DNA of 64,000 bases, taken from Colwellia psychrerythraea. GTDB taxonomy: Bacteria > Pseudomonadota > Gammaproteobacteria > Enterobacterales > Alteromonadaceae. The position numbers and the translations under genes were made by a program. This document shows, in pieces, positions 9,594 through 18,724 of this stretch. The notes under the pieces are model-generated. The model searched no databases, had not been told where the DNA came from, and saw only the letters and a program-made list of their open reading frames with translations. The stretch covers positions 62,001 to 126,000 of the forward strand of contig NZ_JQEC01000044.1 of assembly GCF_000764185.1 (NCBI RefSeq), given 5' to 3'. Each line of letters begins with the position of its first letter. Within the stretch, counting starts at the first letter, position 1.

Positions 9594-10658
9594 ATGATTG
9601 AAGATTGGTTAGCACAAAACAAATTGTCGGCAGAAGAAGCGGTATTAGAACAGAAATTTAAAACACATTATGTTGATTTAGCCAGCGAAAAAGTTGGTGG
9701 CGAAACATTATCATGTAGTGATGATTTTTTTGCAGAAATGGAAAACTTACTTAAAGTAGGCCGTGGTATTTTTATCGAAGAGAAATTTACTGAACGTGGT
9801 AAATGGATGGACGGTTGGGAATCACGCAGAAGTTATGGCCGTAATAATGGTCGTGATTCTGATTGGTGTATTATTCGTTTAGGTATCAGTGGTGTAATTC
9901 GCGCTTTCGATATCGATACCAACTATTTCCGTGGCAACGCGCCAGAAAAAGTATCTGTAGAAGCCTGTGTAAGTGAAGTTCAACCAAACGAAGATACAGT
10001 TTGGCAGACAATTTTTGAAGCTACTGATGTTAAAGCGCATAGCCAAAACCTTTTTGTTCTTGACGGTGAAAAGTCAAATGACACGGCATTTACCCACGTT
10101 CGTTTAACCATGTTCCCTGATGGCGGTATTGCTCGTTTCCGTGTTTACGGTGAAGCCGATGTTAACTGGAATGACTTTGTTGACGGTGAACTAATCGATC
10201 TAGCTTCGATTAAAAACGGTGCCAAAGCATTATTAGTAAGCGATATGTTCTTTTCAGACAAAAATAACCTAATCATGCCTGGCCGTGGCGCCAACATGGG
10301 TGATGGTTGGGAAACTAAACGCCGTCGTGATCCCGGTCCAGATTGGTCCATTGTTAAACTTGCTGCTACCGGTAGCATCAACAAAGTAATCATTGATACT
10401 TGTCACTTTAAAGGTAACTTCCCAGATACCTTTATGCTTGAAGGTTGTATCAGTGATAGTGATGACTTCACTGAGAGCGCAGCAAAAGCGACTTGGACAG
10501 CAATTATTCCAAGTACTAAGTTATATGCTCATCGTGAACACTTATTCACTAAAGAAATCATTGTTGAAAAAGATCAGCCTTTCACTCATGTACGTTTAAG
10601 TATCTTCCCTGATGGTGGTATTTCTCGTATGCGTGTTTTTGGTAACCGCCAAGGTTAG
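9594..10658 (+). CDS. alc: Allantoicase
   Basis: It converts allantoate to ureidoglycolate plus urea. The 354 aa protein is two repeated allantoicase (jelly-roll) domains: residues about 45-190 and 215-352. Each contains a GRGxxMxDGWExxRRR-like motif followed by DWxIxxL and ends in HVRLxxFPDGGIxRxRVxG, seen twice. GGAGAG precedes the ATG. Because allantoicase rather than allantoate amidohydrolase is used, nitrogen leaves this step as urea, not ammonia. No urease is in the window. Confidence 0.95.
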   Translation: MIEDWLAQNKLSAEEAVLEQKFKTHYVDLASEKVGGETLSCSDDFFAEMENLLKVGRGIFIEEKFTERGKWMDGWESRRSYGRNNGRDSDWCIIRLGISGVIRAFDIDTNYFRGNAPEKVSVEACVSEVQPNEDTVWQTIFEATDVKAHSQNLFVLDGEKSNDTAFTHVRLTMFPDGGIARFRVYGEADVNWNDFVDGELIDLASIKNGAKALLVSDMFFSDKNNLIMPGRGANMGDGWETKRRRDPGPDWSIVKLAATGSINKVIIDTCHFKGNFPDTFMLEGCISDSDDFTESAAKATWTAIIPSTKLYAHREHLFTKEIIVEKDQPFTHVRLSIFPDGGISRMRVFGNRQG

Positions 10659-10666
10659 TTAGCACG

Positions 10667-10702
10667 TTTAATAACGGCATTTATTTAAATGCCGTTATTA
10701 AA
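10667..10702. promoter_or_regulatory. Intercistronic hairpin between allantoicase and OHCU decarboxylase genes
   Basis: TTTAATAACGGCAT pairs perfectly with ATGCCGTTATTAAA across an 8-base loop. No T-run follows on either strand, so it is more likely an mRNA processing/stability hairpin or partial attenuator than a full terminator. Confidence 0.6.
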
Positions 10703-10728
10703 GAGAAATAGTAATAAAGGAAACAAAA

Positions 10729-11238
10729 ATGTTATTAGAAGATTTAAACCAATTACCCGCAGCTGATGCTAACCACACGTTTATGCAGTGTTGTACTTCA
10801 AGCACTTGGGTAAACAACATGGTAGCAGCTCGTCCATTTGCTAATACGCAGGCGATTAAAACAGCTGCTGATAATGCTTGGTTAGGTTTAACTGAACAAG
10901 ATTATTTCGAAGCCTTTGAAGGTCACCCTAAAATTGGTGATGTGAGCAGCTTACGTGCAAAGTATGCCAATACCAAAGAGTTAGCAGGTAACGAACAAGG
11001 TTTAGTTAAAGAAGCAAACGACACAGTGCTGGAAGTACTTTCTCAAGGTAACAGCGACTACGAAGCCAAATTTGGTTTTATCTTTATCGTTTGTGCAACG
11101 GGCAAAAGCGCTCAACAAATGTCTGATTTATTACAAGCACGTTTACCAAACAGCCGAGCGCAAGAGCTTGTTAATGCAGCTGAAGAGCAACGTAAAATTT
11201 TCCAACTGCGCATTACTAAAGCCTTAGCTGAAAGCTAG
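10729..11238 (+). CDS. uraD: OHCU decarboxylase
   Basis: It decarboxylates 2-oxo-4-hydroxy-4-carboxy-5-ureidoimidazoline to S-allantoin. The 169 aa length is normal. The signature FEGHPKIGD holds the catalytic His66, and GNEQ the glutamate (Glu89); the C-terminal NAAEEQRKIFQLRITKAL helix is typical. AAAGGAAAC lies before the ATG. It pairs with HIU hydrolase 50 bases downstream; both serve the product of PuuD. Confidence 0.95.
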   Translation: MLLEDLNQLPAADANHTFMQCCTSSTWVNNMVAARPFANTQAIKTAADNAWLGLTEQDYFEAFEGHPKIGDVSSLRAKYANTKELAGNEQGLVKEANDTVLEVLSQGNSDYEAKFGFIFIVCATGKSAQQMSDLLQARLPNSRAQELVNAAEEQRKIFQLRITKALAES

Positions 11239-11289
11239 TCAGTAGTACCCATTACAAAGATTTTAAAGCCTATTTTTTAAGGAAAGAAC

Positions 11290-11631
11290 ATGAGTCAAAT
11301 TACTACTCACATATTAGATACAACCCGTGGTTTACCTGCGCAAAATGTTCCAATTACTTTGTTTGCCCAAAACGGCGAAGGCTGGAAAGAGATAAACGGC
11401 GGAGTGACCAATACTGACGGTCGTTTACCTGGTTTATTACCTGCTGATGAAAAATTACCAGCAGGTGTTTACCGTATGCATTTTGCCACAGCACAATATT
11501 TTGCAGCGAACAAAGAGGAAGGCTTTTACCCCTACGTTGATATCGTTTTCGAAATTGATGGCAGCGGCACTCATTACCATATTCCATTATTGCTAACAGC
11601 ATATGGCTACTCTACTTACCGTGGTAGCTAA
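11290..11631 (+). CDS. uraH: 5-hydroxyisourate hydrolase (transthyretin-like)
   Basis: It hydrolyses 5-hydroxyisourate, the urate oxidase product, to OHCU. The 113 aa protein has the family hallmarks: N-terminal THILDTTRGLPA with His7, a central RLPGLL, HYHIPLLL, and the diagnostic C-terminal YRGS. There is no signal peptide, so the enzyme is cytoplasmic. AAGGAAAG precedes the ATG. Confidence 0.96.
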   Translation: MSQITTHILDTTRGLPAQNVPITLFAQNGEGWKEINGGVTNTDGRLPGLLPADEKLPAGVYRMHFATAQYFAANKEEGFYPYVDIVFEIDGSGTHYHIPLLLTAYGYSTYRGS

Positions 11632-11743
11632 GCTTTACTTAGCAATAGTAGCTAGGTTTTAGTAAAGCAATAAAGAACAACCAGTTTCAAGCCAGTAGAA
11701 AAATATTAACCGCTAAGCATTATAATTAACCGAGAAGATTAAG

Positions 11744-12253
11744 ATGACCCGTAAAATCATTAATGTTGTACCCCAAGAGCTAACGGCAGAGAATTTCTCC
11801 GCTTATGGGGATGTTATTTCAGTGTCCGAAAGTGCTGAATATTTCGCCATTAATGATGGCCATACTATGCGTTATCACAATCTTGCCGATGTTGATGTTG
11901 CTGAGCAAGAGGGTAAAACCTTGATTAATATTTTTCGTTCCACCCCGCTGGCTTTTCCTTTACCTGTCGAGATGATGGAACGCCATCCTTTAGGCAGCCA
12001 AGCGTTTATTCCTACGGGCAAACAACCTTATGTAGTTGTTGTTGCACCCAAAGGCGAGCTTGATACTGCAAAAATTGAAGTGTTTCTAGCGACAGCAGAA
12101 CAAGGCGTTAACTACCATAAAGGTACTTGGCATCACTTCTGTTTAGCACTGAATGAAGTTAGCGATTTTTTAGTTGTTGACCGTGGCGGTGAAGGCGATA
12201 ACTGCGATGTTGAAAAACTCGATGGTTCAATCGTTATCACGCTAGCAGAATAA
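11744..12253 (+). CDS. allA: Ureidoglycolate lyase
   Basis: It splits ureidoglycolate to glyoxylate and urea, the last step of the ring-opening pathway. At 169 aa with a cupin fold it matches AllA: MTRKIINVVPQELTAENFSAYGDVI at the start, NIFRS, MMERHPLGSQAFIP, and YHKGTWHH with the metal-binding histidines. It is the source of glyoxylate for malate synthase G and the Bhc enzymes encoded nearby. Confidence 0.94.
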   Translation: MTRKIINVVPQELTAENFSAYGDVISVSESAEYFAINDGHTMRYHNLADVDVAEQEGKTLINIFRSTPLAFPLPVEMMERHPLGSQAFIPTGKQPYVVVVAPKGELDTAKIEVFLATAEQGVNYHKGTWHHFCLALNEVSDFLVVDRGGEGDNCDVEKLDGSIVITLAE

Positions 12254-12372
12254 TCAATAATTTGATTCACCTTGATGAATCGGATTATAAAAAGAAATTA
12301 GTTTAGTGCAGCTAATATTAATAAATAGCAGTACAAATAAATAGCAATAAAATAAGTAATAGGTTTACCAAT

Positions 12373-13698
12373 ATGACTAAGAATACTTCAAACAGTTCTT
12401 CAACTAACACAGGTACCAAAGCGTATCGCGGTGAGATACTGCATTTTCTAGCTGATCCGGCCAAAGTATCTGAAGAAGAAAGTTACCAATATTTTGAAGA
12501 TGGCCTTTTAGTCATCAAAAATGGCTTAGTTGAAGCAGTAGGTAATGCGCACGAATTACTAGAAACTCTGTCAGCAGATATTAGCGTTACTCAATATGAC
12601 AATGGCCTAATCATGCCCGGGTTTATTGATACTCATGTACATTATCCACAAGCTGAAATGATCGCTTCATACGGTGAGCAATTACTTGAGTGGTTAGAAA
12701 ACTATACTTTCCCAGAAGAAAAACAATTCTCCGATATTGAACACGGTAAACGTGTTGCTGAGTTTTTCTTAACACAATTATTAGATGCTGGTACTACTAC
12801 GGCTTTAGTTTTCGGTACAGTACATAAAGAGTCTGTTGAAGCTTTTTTCACTATTGCTCAACAGAAAAAACTACGCATGATTTGTGGTAAAGTTTTGATG
12901 AACCAAAACTGCCCAGATGATCTACAAGATACGACAGAATCAGGCTATACCGATAGCAAAGCATTAATTGAAAAATGGCATAACACAGATCGCTTACTTT
13001 ATGCGGTTACTCCTCGTTTTGCGCCTACGTGTTCAACTGAGCAATTAAACAAAGCCGGTGAATTATTAAAAGAATTCCCTGATGTTTATATGCACACTCA
13101 CCTTTCAGAGAACAAAGACGAAATTGCTTGGGTTAGCGAATTATTCCCTGACAGCGATGGCTACCTAGATGTTTACGATAAAAGCAGCTTATTAGGTCGC
13201 CGTAGTGTTTTTGCTCACGGTGTTCATTTACATGACAGTGAATGTCAGCGTTTAAGCGACACAAACTCAGCAGTTGCCTTCTGCCCTACTTCCAACCTAT
13301 TCCTAGGTAGCGGTTGCTTTAACCTGAAACAAGCTGAAGAGTTCGATTTCAATGTTGGTTTAGGTACAGATATCGGTGCAGGTACTAGCTTTTCAATGTT
13401 AACAACATTAAATGAAGGTTATAAAACTCAACAGTTACGTGGCGATAAATTAAGCCCGTTTAAATCATTCTATTTAGCGACGCTAGGTGGCGCGGTTGCT
13501 TTAGATTTAGAAGGTACTATCGGGAACTTTTCTAAAGGTGCAGAAGCTGATTTTATCGTGCTTGATTACCAAGCAACGCCGCTACTGGACAGACGTATTA
13601 AACGCTGTAAAACCTTAACAGAAAAACTATTTGCCCTAAGTATATTAGGTGATGATAGGCATGTTAAAGCCACTCATATTATGGGTGAACGCATTTAA
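12373..13698 (+). CDS. guaD: Guanine deaminase
   Basis: It converts guanine to xanthine and ammonia, feeding xanthine dehydrogenase. The 441 aa amidohydrolase has PGFIDTHVHYPQ (zinc ligands His88 and His90), MHTHLSEN, FAHGVHL and GTDIGAGTSFSM, which are specific to GuaD. The N-terminal ~18 residues are a Ser/Thr/Asn-rich extension. A 120-base gap separates it from allA, so it may have some independent expression. Confidence 0.95.
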   Translation: MTKNTSNSSSTNTGTKAYRGEILHFLADPAKVSEEESYQYFEDGLLVIKNGLVEAVGNAHELLETLSADISVTQYDNGLIMPGFIDTHVHYPQAEMIASYGEQLLEWLENYTFPEEKQFSDIEHGKRVAEFFLTQLLDAGTTTALVFGTVHKESVEAFFTIAQQKKLRMICGKVLMNQNCPDDLQDTTESGYTDSKALIEKWHNTDRLLYAVTPRFAPTCSTEQLNKAGELLKEFPDVYMHTHLSENKDEIAWVSELFPDSDGYLDVYDKSSLLGRRSVFAHGVHLHDSECQRLSDTNSAVAFCPTSNLFLGSGCFNLKQAEEFDFNVGLGTDIGAGTSFSMLTTLNEGYKTQQLRGDKLSPFKSFYLATLGGAVALDLEGTIGNFSKGAEADFIVLDYQATPLLDRRIKRCKTLTEKLFALSILGDDRHVKATHIMGERI

Positions 13699-13778
13699 TT
13701 CACTAAGGTAGATTAAAGGGCTTCACTTACTACAAGCTAAGAAGCTAATAAAAACACCAGTACTACATATAACAGACG

Positions 13779-13803
13779 GTTGCCTAGCTGGGTCTAAGGC
13801 AAC
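13779..13803. promoter_or_regulatory. Hairpin in the guaD-puuD gap
   Basis: GTTGCCT pairs with AGGCAAC around an 11-base loop in the 215 bp gap before puuD. A small second stem, CTACTTCGAGTAG, lies at about 13884-13896 just before the puuD ribosome site. No T-run follows, so attenuation or mRNA stabilisation is possible but unproved. Confidence 0.4.
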
Positions 13804-13913
13804 ATCGCTTAAGAAGAATCATTTTTTAAAAAAATTATTCAACAACATAATTAACTAGTTAATCATAAAATTATAAAACGTCTACTTCGAGTAGGCGTAC
13901 AAGAGGAAAGACT

Positions 13914-15119
13914 ATGGACCCGTATATTACTGAGTGGTTAAATTTAATCATTCGTTTCGCACATTTAATCGTTGGTATCGCCTGGATCGGTGCCTCATTT
14001 TATTTTGTTTGGTTAGATAACCATCTTGAAAAACCACCTGAATGGAAAGCAGAGAAAGGCATTTCAGGTGATCTTTGGGCTATTCATGGTGGTGGCTTTT
14101 ACGAAGTAGCTAAATACAAACTCGCACCACCAAAAATCCCAACAACTTTACATTGGTTTAAGTGGGAAGCTTATACCACCTGGATCACTGGTTTCTTATT
14201 ATTATCACTAATGTTTTATGTTGGCGCTGAGTCTTATTTAATTGACCCACGTGTACAAGCGTTAACTCAATGGCAAGCAATTGGCCTAGGTCTAGGTGCT
14301 ATTATTGTTGGTGTTGGTAGTTATGAAGTATTAGTAAGAACTAAACTTAAAGATCACGGTTTAATCTTAGCGCTTATTTTATTCACTATTGCTACAGCTT
14401 TATCTTACGGTTTAACGCAAGTATTTAGTGCTCGTGGTGCTTACATGCATATGGGTGCCATCTTAGGTACTATCATGGCTGGTAACGTATTTTTTGGCAT
14501 CATGCCGTCACAACGCGCCTTAGTTAAAGCGGTAGAAGACGGAGAAACGCCTGATTCTAAATATGGTTTAAATGCTAAGTTACGTTCTACCCACAATACT
14601 TACATCACTTTACCTGTGTTATTTATAATGATCTCTAATCATTACCCAATTACCTATAACCACAGCGCAAACTGGTTAGTACTGATGGCAATCATAGTTA
14701 TCACCGCAGCTGTTCGCCAATACTTTGTTTTACGTCACTTTGGCAAACACAAACCTATGGTATTAGTAGGCTCTGTTGTTGCCACTGTAATTCTTGCTTA
14801 CCTGATTGCACCAAAGACTGTTGAACTATCAGCAGAGCAAAAACAACAAGTTGTGAGTAATGCACATGTACAGCAAATTATTGAAGACCGTTGTGCGGCT
14901 TGTCATTCACAAACACCCACTGATGATATGTTTAAAACCCCACAAGCAGGCGTTATTTTCACAGACATTGCTTCAATTAAGCAATGGGCACCAAGAATCC
15001 AAGCCCGTGTAATTGATAGTAAAGACATGCCATTTATGAACAAAACCAAAATGACAGATGAAGAACGTCTAACCTTGTCACTTTGGTTAAACCAAGATAA
15101 AGACAAAGAAAAAGGATAA
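13914..15119 (+). CDS. puuD: Membrane-bound urate oxidase with C-terminal cytochrome c
   Basis: It oxidises urate to 5-hydroxyisourate at the inner membrane and passes electrons to the respiratory chain rather than directly to oxygen as soluble uricase does. The first ~300 residues hold about eight hydrophobic helices (urate hydroxylase PuuD family, RFAHLIVGIAWIGASFYF at 13-30). The C-terminal domain has one haem motif, Cys327-x-x-Cys330-His331, with later methionines as possible ligands. GAGGAAAG precedes the ATG. It ends three bases before malate synthase G, so the two are tightly linked. Confidence 0.93.
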   Translation: MDPYITEWLNLIIRFAHLIVGIAWIGASFYFVWLDNHLEKPPEWKAEKGISGDLWAIHGGGFYEVAKYKLAPPKIPTTLHWFKWEAYTTWITGFLLLSLMFYVGAESYLIDPRVQALTQWQAIGLGLGAIIVGVGSYEVLVRTKLKDHGLILALILFTIATALSYGLTQVFSARGAYMHMGAILGTIMAGNVFFGIMPSQRALVKAVEDGETPDSKYGLNAKLRSTHNTYITLPVLFIMISNHYPITYNHSANWLVLMAIIVITAAVRQYFVLRHFGKHKPMVLVGSVVATVILAYLIAPKTVELSAEQKQQVVSNAHVQQIIEDRCAACHSQTPTDDMFKTPQAGVIFTDIASIKQWAPRIQARVIDSKDMPFMNKTKMTDEERLTLSLWLNQDKDKEKG

Positions 15120-15122
15120 AAA

Positions 15123-17312
15123 ATGAAGCAAAAAACAATCAAGCACGGTTATAAGGTTGCAGGCTGTTTATATAATTTAGTCAATCATGAAGTACTGCCC
15201 GGCCTTACTATTAATGCCGAGCACTTCTGGGACTCTGTTGCTGAGGTTTTAGCTGAGTTTACCCCGCGTAATCAACAGCTATTAGCGACAAGAGCCAGTT
15301 TACAAGCTCAAATTGATGTTTGGCATACTGACTCTGCAAACCAGCCTTTTAACCAACAGCGCTATGAGTTGTTTTTAAAGGAAATTGGATATCTAGTAGA
15401 AGAAAAAGCTGATTTCACTATTTCTACCAATAATGTTGATGATGAAGTTGCCCGCATTGCGGGTCCTCAACTTGTTGTGCCATTAAAAAATGCTAGATTT
15501 TCTCTGAATGCGGCCAACGCTAGATGGGGCAGTTTATATGATGCGCTTTATGGCACTGATGTTATCGGCGATGATAATGGCGCTAAACAAACTAAAGAAT
15601 TTAACCCTATTCGTGGTCGTAGAGTACAGGCGTACGCGCGTAGATTTTTAGATGATACCTTGCCATTAACTAGCGGCAGTCATATTGATGCCGTTAAGTA
15701 TCACATAGTTAAGAAAGAATTTACTGTGACCTTATTTTCTGGCGAACAAGTTCAGTTAAAGCAACCGGAAAAATTTGTTGGTTATAACGGTACGATAAAC
15801 TGCCCTTCTTCACTATTATGCCGCCACAATGGTTTACACATCGAAATCCAAATAGATAAAGATAATGTTGTTGGTAAAACAGATGCCGCCGCGGTTAAAG
15901 ATGTAGTATTAGAATCAGCCTTAAGTACCATTCAAGATTGTGAAGACTCTATTGCCGCGGTTGATGCAGCGGATAAAACCTCAGTTTATCGTAATTGGCT
16001 GGGCTTAATGAAAGGCGACCTTGCTGAGATTATTCAAAAAGGCAATAAAACCATCACTCGCACGCTAAATCATGACCGTAGCTACTTATCTCCAAATAAA
16101 GAGGAGATTACACTTTCGGGTAGGAGTCTGCAGTTTGTTCGTAATGTTGGCCATTTAATGACTACAGATGCGATTATCACAGAAAATGGCGACAAAGTAC
16201 CTGAAGGTATTGTTGATGGCCTGATCACTAGCTTGATTTCATTACATGATATAAAAGGCAACTCTAAATTTAAGAACTCCAAAAAAGGCAGCATTTATAT
16301 TGTTAAACCTAAAATGCACGGCCCTGAAGAAGTTAAATTTAGCCACGACTTATTTAGCGCTATTGAACGTCATTTAGGTTTAGCCGAAAACACCATAAAA
16401 ATGGGTATTATGGATGAAGAACGTCGTACTTCAGCTAATTTAAAAGAATGTATCCGCGCCGCGCAAACCCGTGTTGCCTTTATCAATACCGGCTTTTTAG
16501 ACAGAACAGGTGATGAAATACATACCAGCATGTTAGCAGGCGCTATGGCACAAAAAGATTTAATGAAAAATGAGCCATGGATAACAGCTTATGAATTACG
16601 AAATGTTCGTATTGGTTTGCAAGCTGGTCTACAAGGTAAAGCACAAATAGGCAAAGGCATGTGGGCGATACCTGATCAAATGTCAGCCATGGTAAACACT
16701 AAAATTGCTCATCCAAAATCAGGTGCAAACTGCGCTTGGGTACCCTCACCAACCGCAGCAACTTTACATGTAATGCATTATCACAAAGTAAATGTGCAAG
16801 CAGTACAAACGGCTATGCAAGCGGAGTTCTCTTTACCCGGCACCATTGACGACTTAACTGATTTATTAACTATTCCTTTACTGAAAAACCAAACCGACTT
16901 ATCAGCAACTGCGATTCAAAAAGAATTAGACAATAACATTCAAGGTTTATTGGGCTATGTTGTACGTTGGGTAAACCAAGGTATTGGCTGCTCTAAAGTA
17001 CCTGATATCGACAATATTGCTCGCATGGAAGATAGAGCAACATTAAGGATCTCTAGTCAACATGTTTGTAACTGGCTTCATCATGGTGTTATCACTGAAG
17101 AGCAAGTTAATGATTCATTAAAGCGCATGGCACCTATTGTTGATCAACAAAATATTAATGATGACGGTTATATTGCCTTGGGAACAGATATTGATCAGAG
17201 CATTGCTTTTAAAACTGCAGCAGAGCTGATTTTCCAAGGAAAAGAACAGCCCAGTGGTTATACCGAACCGTTATTACACAAAAGACGTATCCAAGTAAAA
17301 GCGGCACTATAA
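15123..17312 (+). CDS. glcB: Malate synthase G
   Basis: It condenses glyoxylate with acetyl-CoA to malate. The 729 aa length is that of the monomeric G isoform, not the ~530 aa A isoform. Visible signatures are NCPSSLLCRHNGLHIE, RSLQFVRNVGH, IYIVKPKMHGPEEV, KMGIMDEERRTSANLKECI and FINTGFLDRTGDEIHTSM. Placement directly behind puuD, with no isocitrate lyase nearby, says it serves glyoxylate from purines rather than the glyoxylate shunt. A clear terminator follows at 17418. Confidence 0.96.
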   Translation: MKQKTIKHGYKVAGCLYNLVNHEVLPGLTINAEHFWDSVAEVLAEFTPRNQQLLATRASLQAQIDVWHTDSANQPFNQQRYELFLKEIGYLVEEKADFTISTNNVDDEVARIAGPQLVVPLKNARFSLNAANARWGSLYDALYGTDVIGDDNGAKQTKEFNPIRGRRVQAYARRFLDDTLPLTSGSHIDAVKYHIVKKEFTVTLFSGEQVQLKQPEKFVGYNGTINCPSSLLCRHNGLHIEIQIDKDNVVGKTDAAAVKDVVLESALSTIQDCEDSIAAVDAADKTSVYRNWLGLMKGDLAEIIQKGNKTITRTLNHDRSYLSPNKEEITLSGRSLQFVRNVGHLMTTDAIITENGDKVPEGIVDGLITSLISLHDIKGNSKFKNSKKGSIYIVKPKMHGPEEVKFSHDLFSAIERHLGLAENTIKMGIMDEERRTSANLKECIRAAQTRVAFINTGFLDRTGDEIHTSMLAGAMAQKDLMKNEPWITAYELRNVRIGLQAGLQGKAQIGKGMWAIPDQMSAMVNTKIAHPKSGANCAWVPSPTAATLHVMHYHKVNVQAVQTAMQAEFSLPGTIDDLTDLLTIPLLKNQTDLSATAIQKELDNNIQGLLGYVVRWVNQGIGCSKVPDIDNIARMEDRATLRISSQHVCNWLHHGVITEEQVNDSLKRMAPIVDQQNINDDGYIALGTDIDQSIAFKTAAELIFQGKEQPSGYTEPLLHKRRIQVKAAL

Positions 17313-17417
17313 TCTCAACTTGGTTTACATGGGCTAATTCAATGAAACTGTCACCTTCGAGATCACACATGGACGATCTAAAAAATACAGGAATGATAGC
17401 CAATAGCATTTAGCATA

Positions 17418-17453
17418 AAACAGATGATTTACCTTCTAAATCATCTGTTTTTT
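17418..17453 (+). terminator. Terminator of the purine run
   Basis: AAACAGATGATTT pairs with AAATCATCTGTTT around a 7-base loop, then TTTC. It lies 105 bp after glcB and ends the plus-strand run from xdhA. Confidence 0.85.
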
Positions 17454-17664
17454 CTTTGTAGTGCTTGTTAACATCGAAGATAAAAATACAGTTTAATTCC
17501 AACCATAAAACACCACCATTTCAATCAATTATTACCGATTTACGCGAGCTAAGTCTATGTTGCCCTCACACACACCAACCTTTGATCAATCACCGACTAG
17601 CCTTAAGTTAGTTTTCCAACGCACAACAAGTAAGAAAATTACAAAAAACTTCACTAATCGCAAT

Positions 17665-18053
17665 AAAACCATAATAACTAAGTGCGTAAAAGAGACATTA
17701 GTCACAAGTATATTTGCTATATATTTTCTAATGAATAACTTCTCTACTGTTTAATAAGACACTGACTAATAACTTGGCACTATATGTAATACCAATTTCA
17801 GGCTCGTTTATCCCAGCATAATTTACAATTATTTGTTTTTAATAGTGATATTTTACTTTAAGCGTTTACATAGCGTGCCATTTTTTGGCTCATATATCTC
17901 GCGGCACGATATGTAAATTTATAGGCGGAGTTGAATGCAATCAAACTTACTGGTAAGTTACTAAAAATATTATAAAAAGTATTGTGTGCAACCGTTTTAA
18001 ACATAAATTGTCGACGGTTTAATTCGAGATGCGCACTAATACACTGTTAGGCA
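17665..18053 (+). repeat. Long non-coding repeat, right copy, ending at a GTTAGGC core-like site
   Basis: This is the inverted partner of 571-972. It ends with CACTAATACACTGTTAGGC; GTTAGGC matches the integron core-site consensus GTTRRRY, and the first cassette gene begins 25 bases later. Imperfect inverted arms lie just before it (AGTATTGTGTGC at about 17979 against GCGCACTAATACACT). It could be an attI-like or attC-like recombination site, or a repeat that cassettes have been added to. Its left ~55 bp also occur at 53605-53660. The small ORFs across it look spurious. Confidence 0.8.
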
Positions 18054-18078
18054 TTTATGAAAACATATGGAGTCGTGT

Positions 18079-18618
18079 TTGAAAGTTAGTAACCCACTTA
18101 CAATTATTTCAATTTTTGCAGGTTTAGCTGAAGTAATGGCAACAGCAGCATTAATTAATTTACCAGCAGAAATGCAGTCCATTTTTATTTATTTCGTTAT
18201 GGGCTTTCCAACACTCATAGTTTTGCTGTTTTTTATAATTTTGGTTTTTAAAAATAAATCGTTATATGCACCAAGTGATTTTGCTAATCAAGAACATTAC
18301 ATGGAGCTTAATGATTTAAAACGTTCTATACAGTACGAACTATCCAGCGCGATTGAAACTTTAGATAGTAGTTCAACTGATGAAAAACAGAAGTTGAAAA
18401 TCTTCGTAGATAAAACGTTGAACGATTCTTTTAAATCATCGAGGCGTGAACAAGTTTTAAAGCACTTAGAGGGTACATCGAGTACTACAAAAGAGCTATG
18501 TAATGCTACTGATATACACCCATCATATGGTTCACTCATACTTAATAACTTGGAAGATGAGGGAGTAGTCAAAAAAGAAAAAGATGGGCGGTCGTTTAGG
18601 TGGAGTTTAAATGCTTAA
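18079..18618 (+). CDS. Cassette protein: two-helix membrane anchor with C-terminal winged helix
   Basis: I place the start at TTG 18079 (179 aa), six bases after GGAG; an in-frame ATG at 18067 overlaps that site. Two hydrophobic helices lie in the first ~60 residues. An acidic linker follows (about 70-120), then a winged-helix domain over the last ~60 residues (REQVLKHLEGTSSTTKELCNATDI ... ILNNLEDEGVVKKEKDGRSFRWSL, quoted as two short parts). That domain resembles MarR/ArsR-type DNA-binding folds. A membrane-tethered DNA-binding protein is the simplest reading. It is the first gene of the cassette array; attC follows immediately. No partner is identifiable. Confidence 0.75.
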   Translation: MKVSNPLTIISIFAGLAEVMATAALINLPAEMQSIFIYFVMGFPTLIVLLFFIILVFKNKSLYAPSDFANQEHYMELNDLKRSIQYELSSAIETLDSSSTDEKQKLKIFVDKTLNDSFKSSRREQVLKHLEGTSSTTKELCNATDIHPSYGSLILNNLEDEGVVKKEKDGRSFRWSLNA

Positions 18619-18710
18619 CAAGCAATTAAACAAGGACAAAAAACAGTTAGTTTTGCTCCTTCGTCGCTATTTTAACCAACTATTTTTTGCCTCTTAATAG
18701 GGCGTTAAGT
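18613..18710 (+). other. attC site 1
   Basis: It runs from GCTTAAC (18613-18619) to GTTAAGT (18704-18710), 98 bp. Inner arms around AACAGTTAGTT and AACCAACTATT can pair. It overlaps the stop codon of the preceding gene, as is usual in cassettes. Confidence 0.85.
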
Positions 18711-18724
18711 TACTAAGGAAAGTT

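Noticed and set aside
17557-17754. 65-residue ORF before the right repeat
   Set aside because: It runs into the repeat, has no ribosome site and no protein-like pattern.
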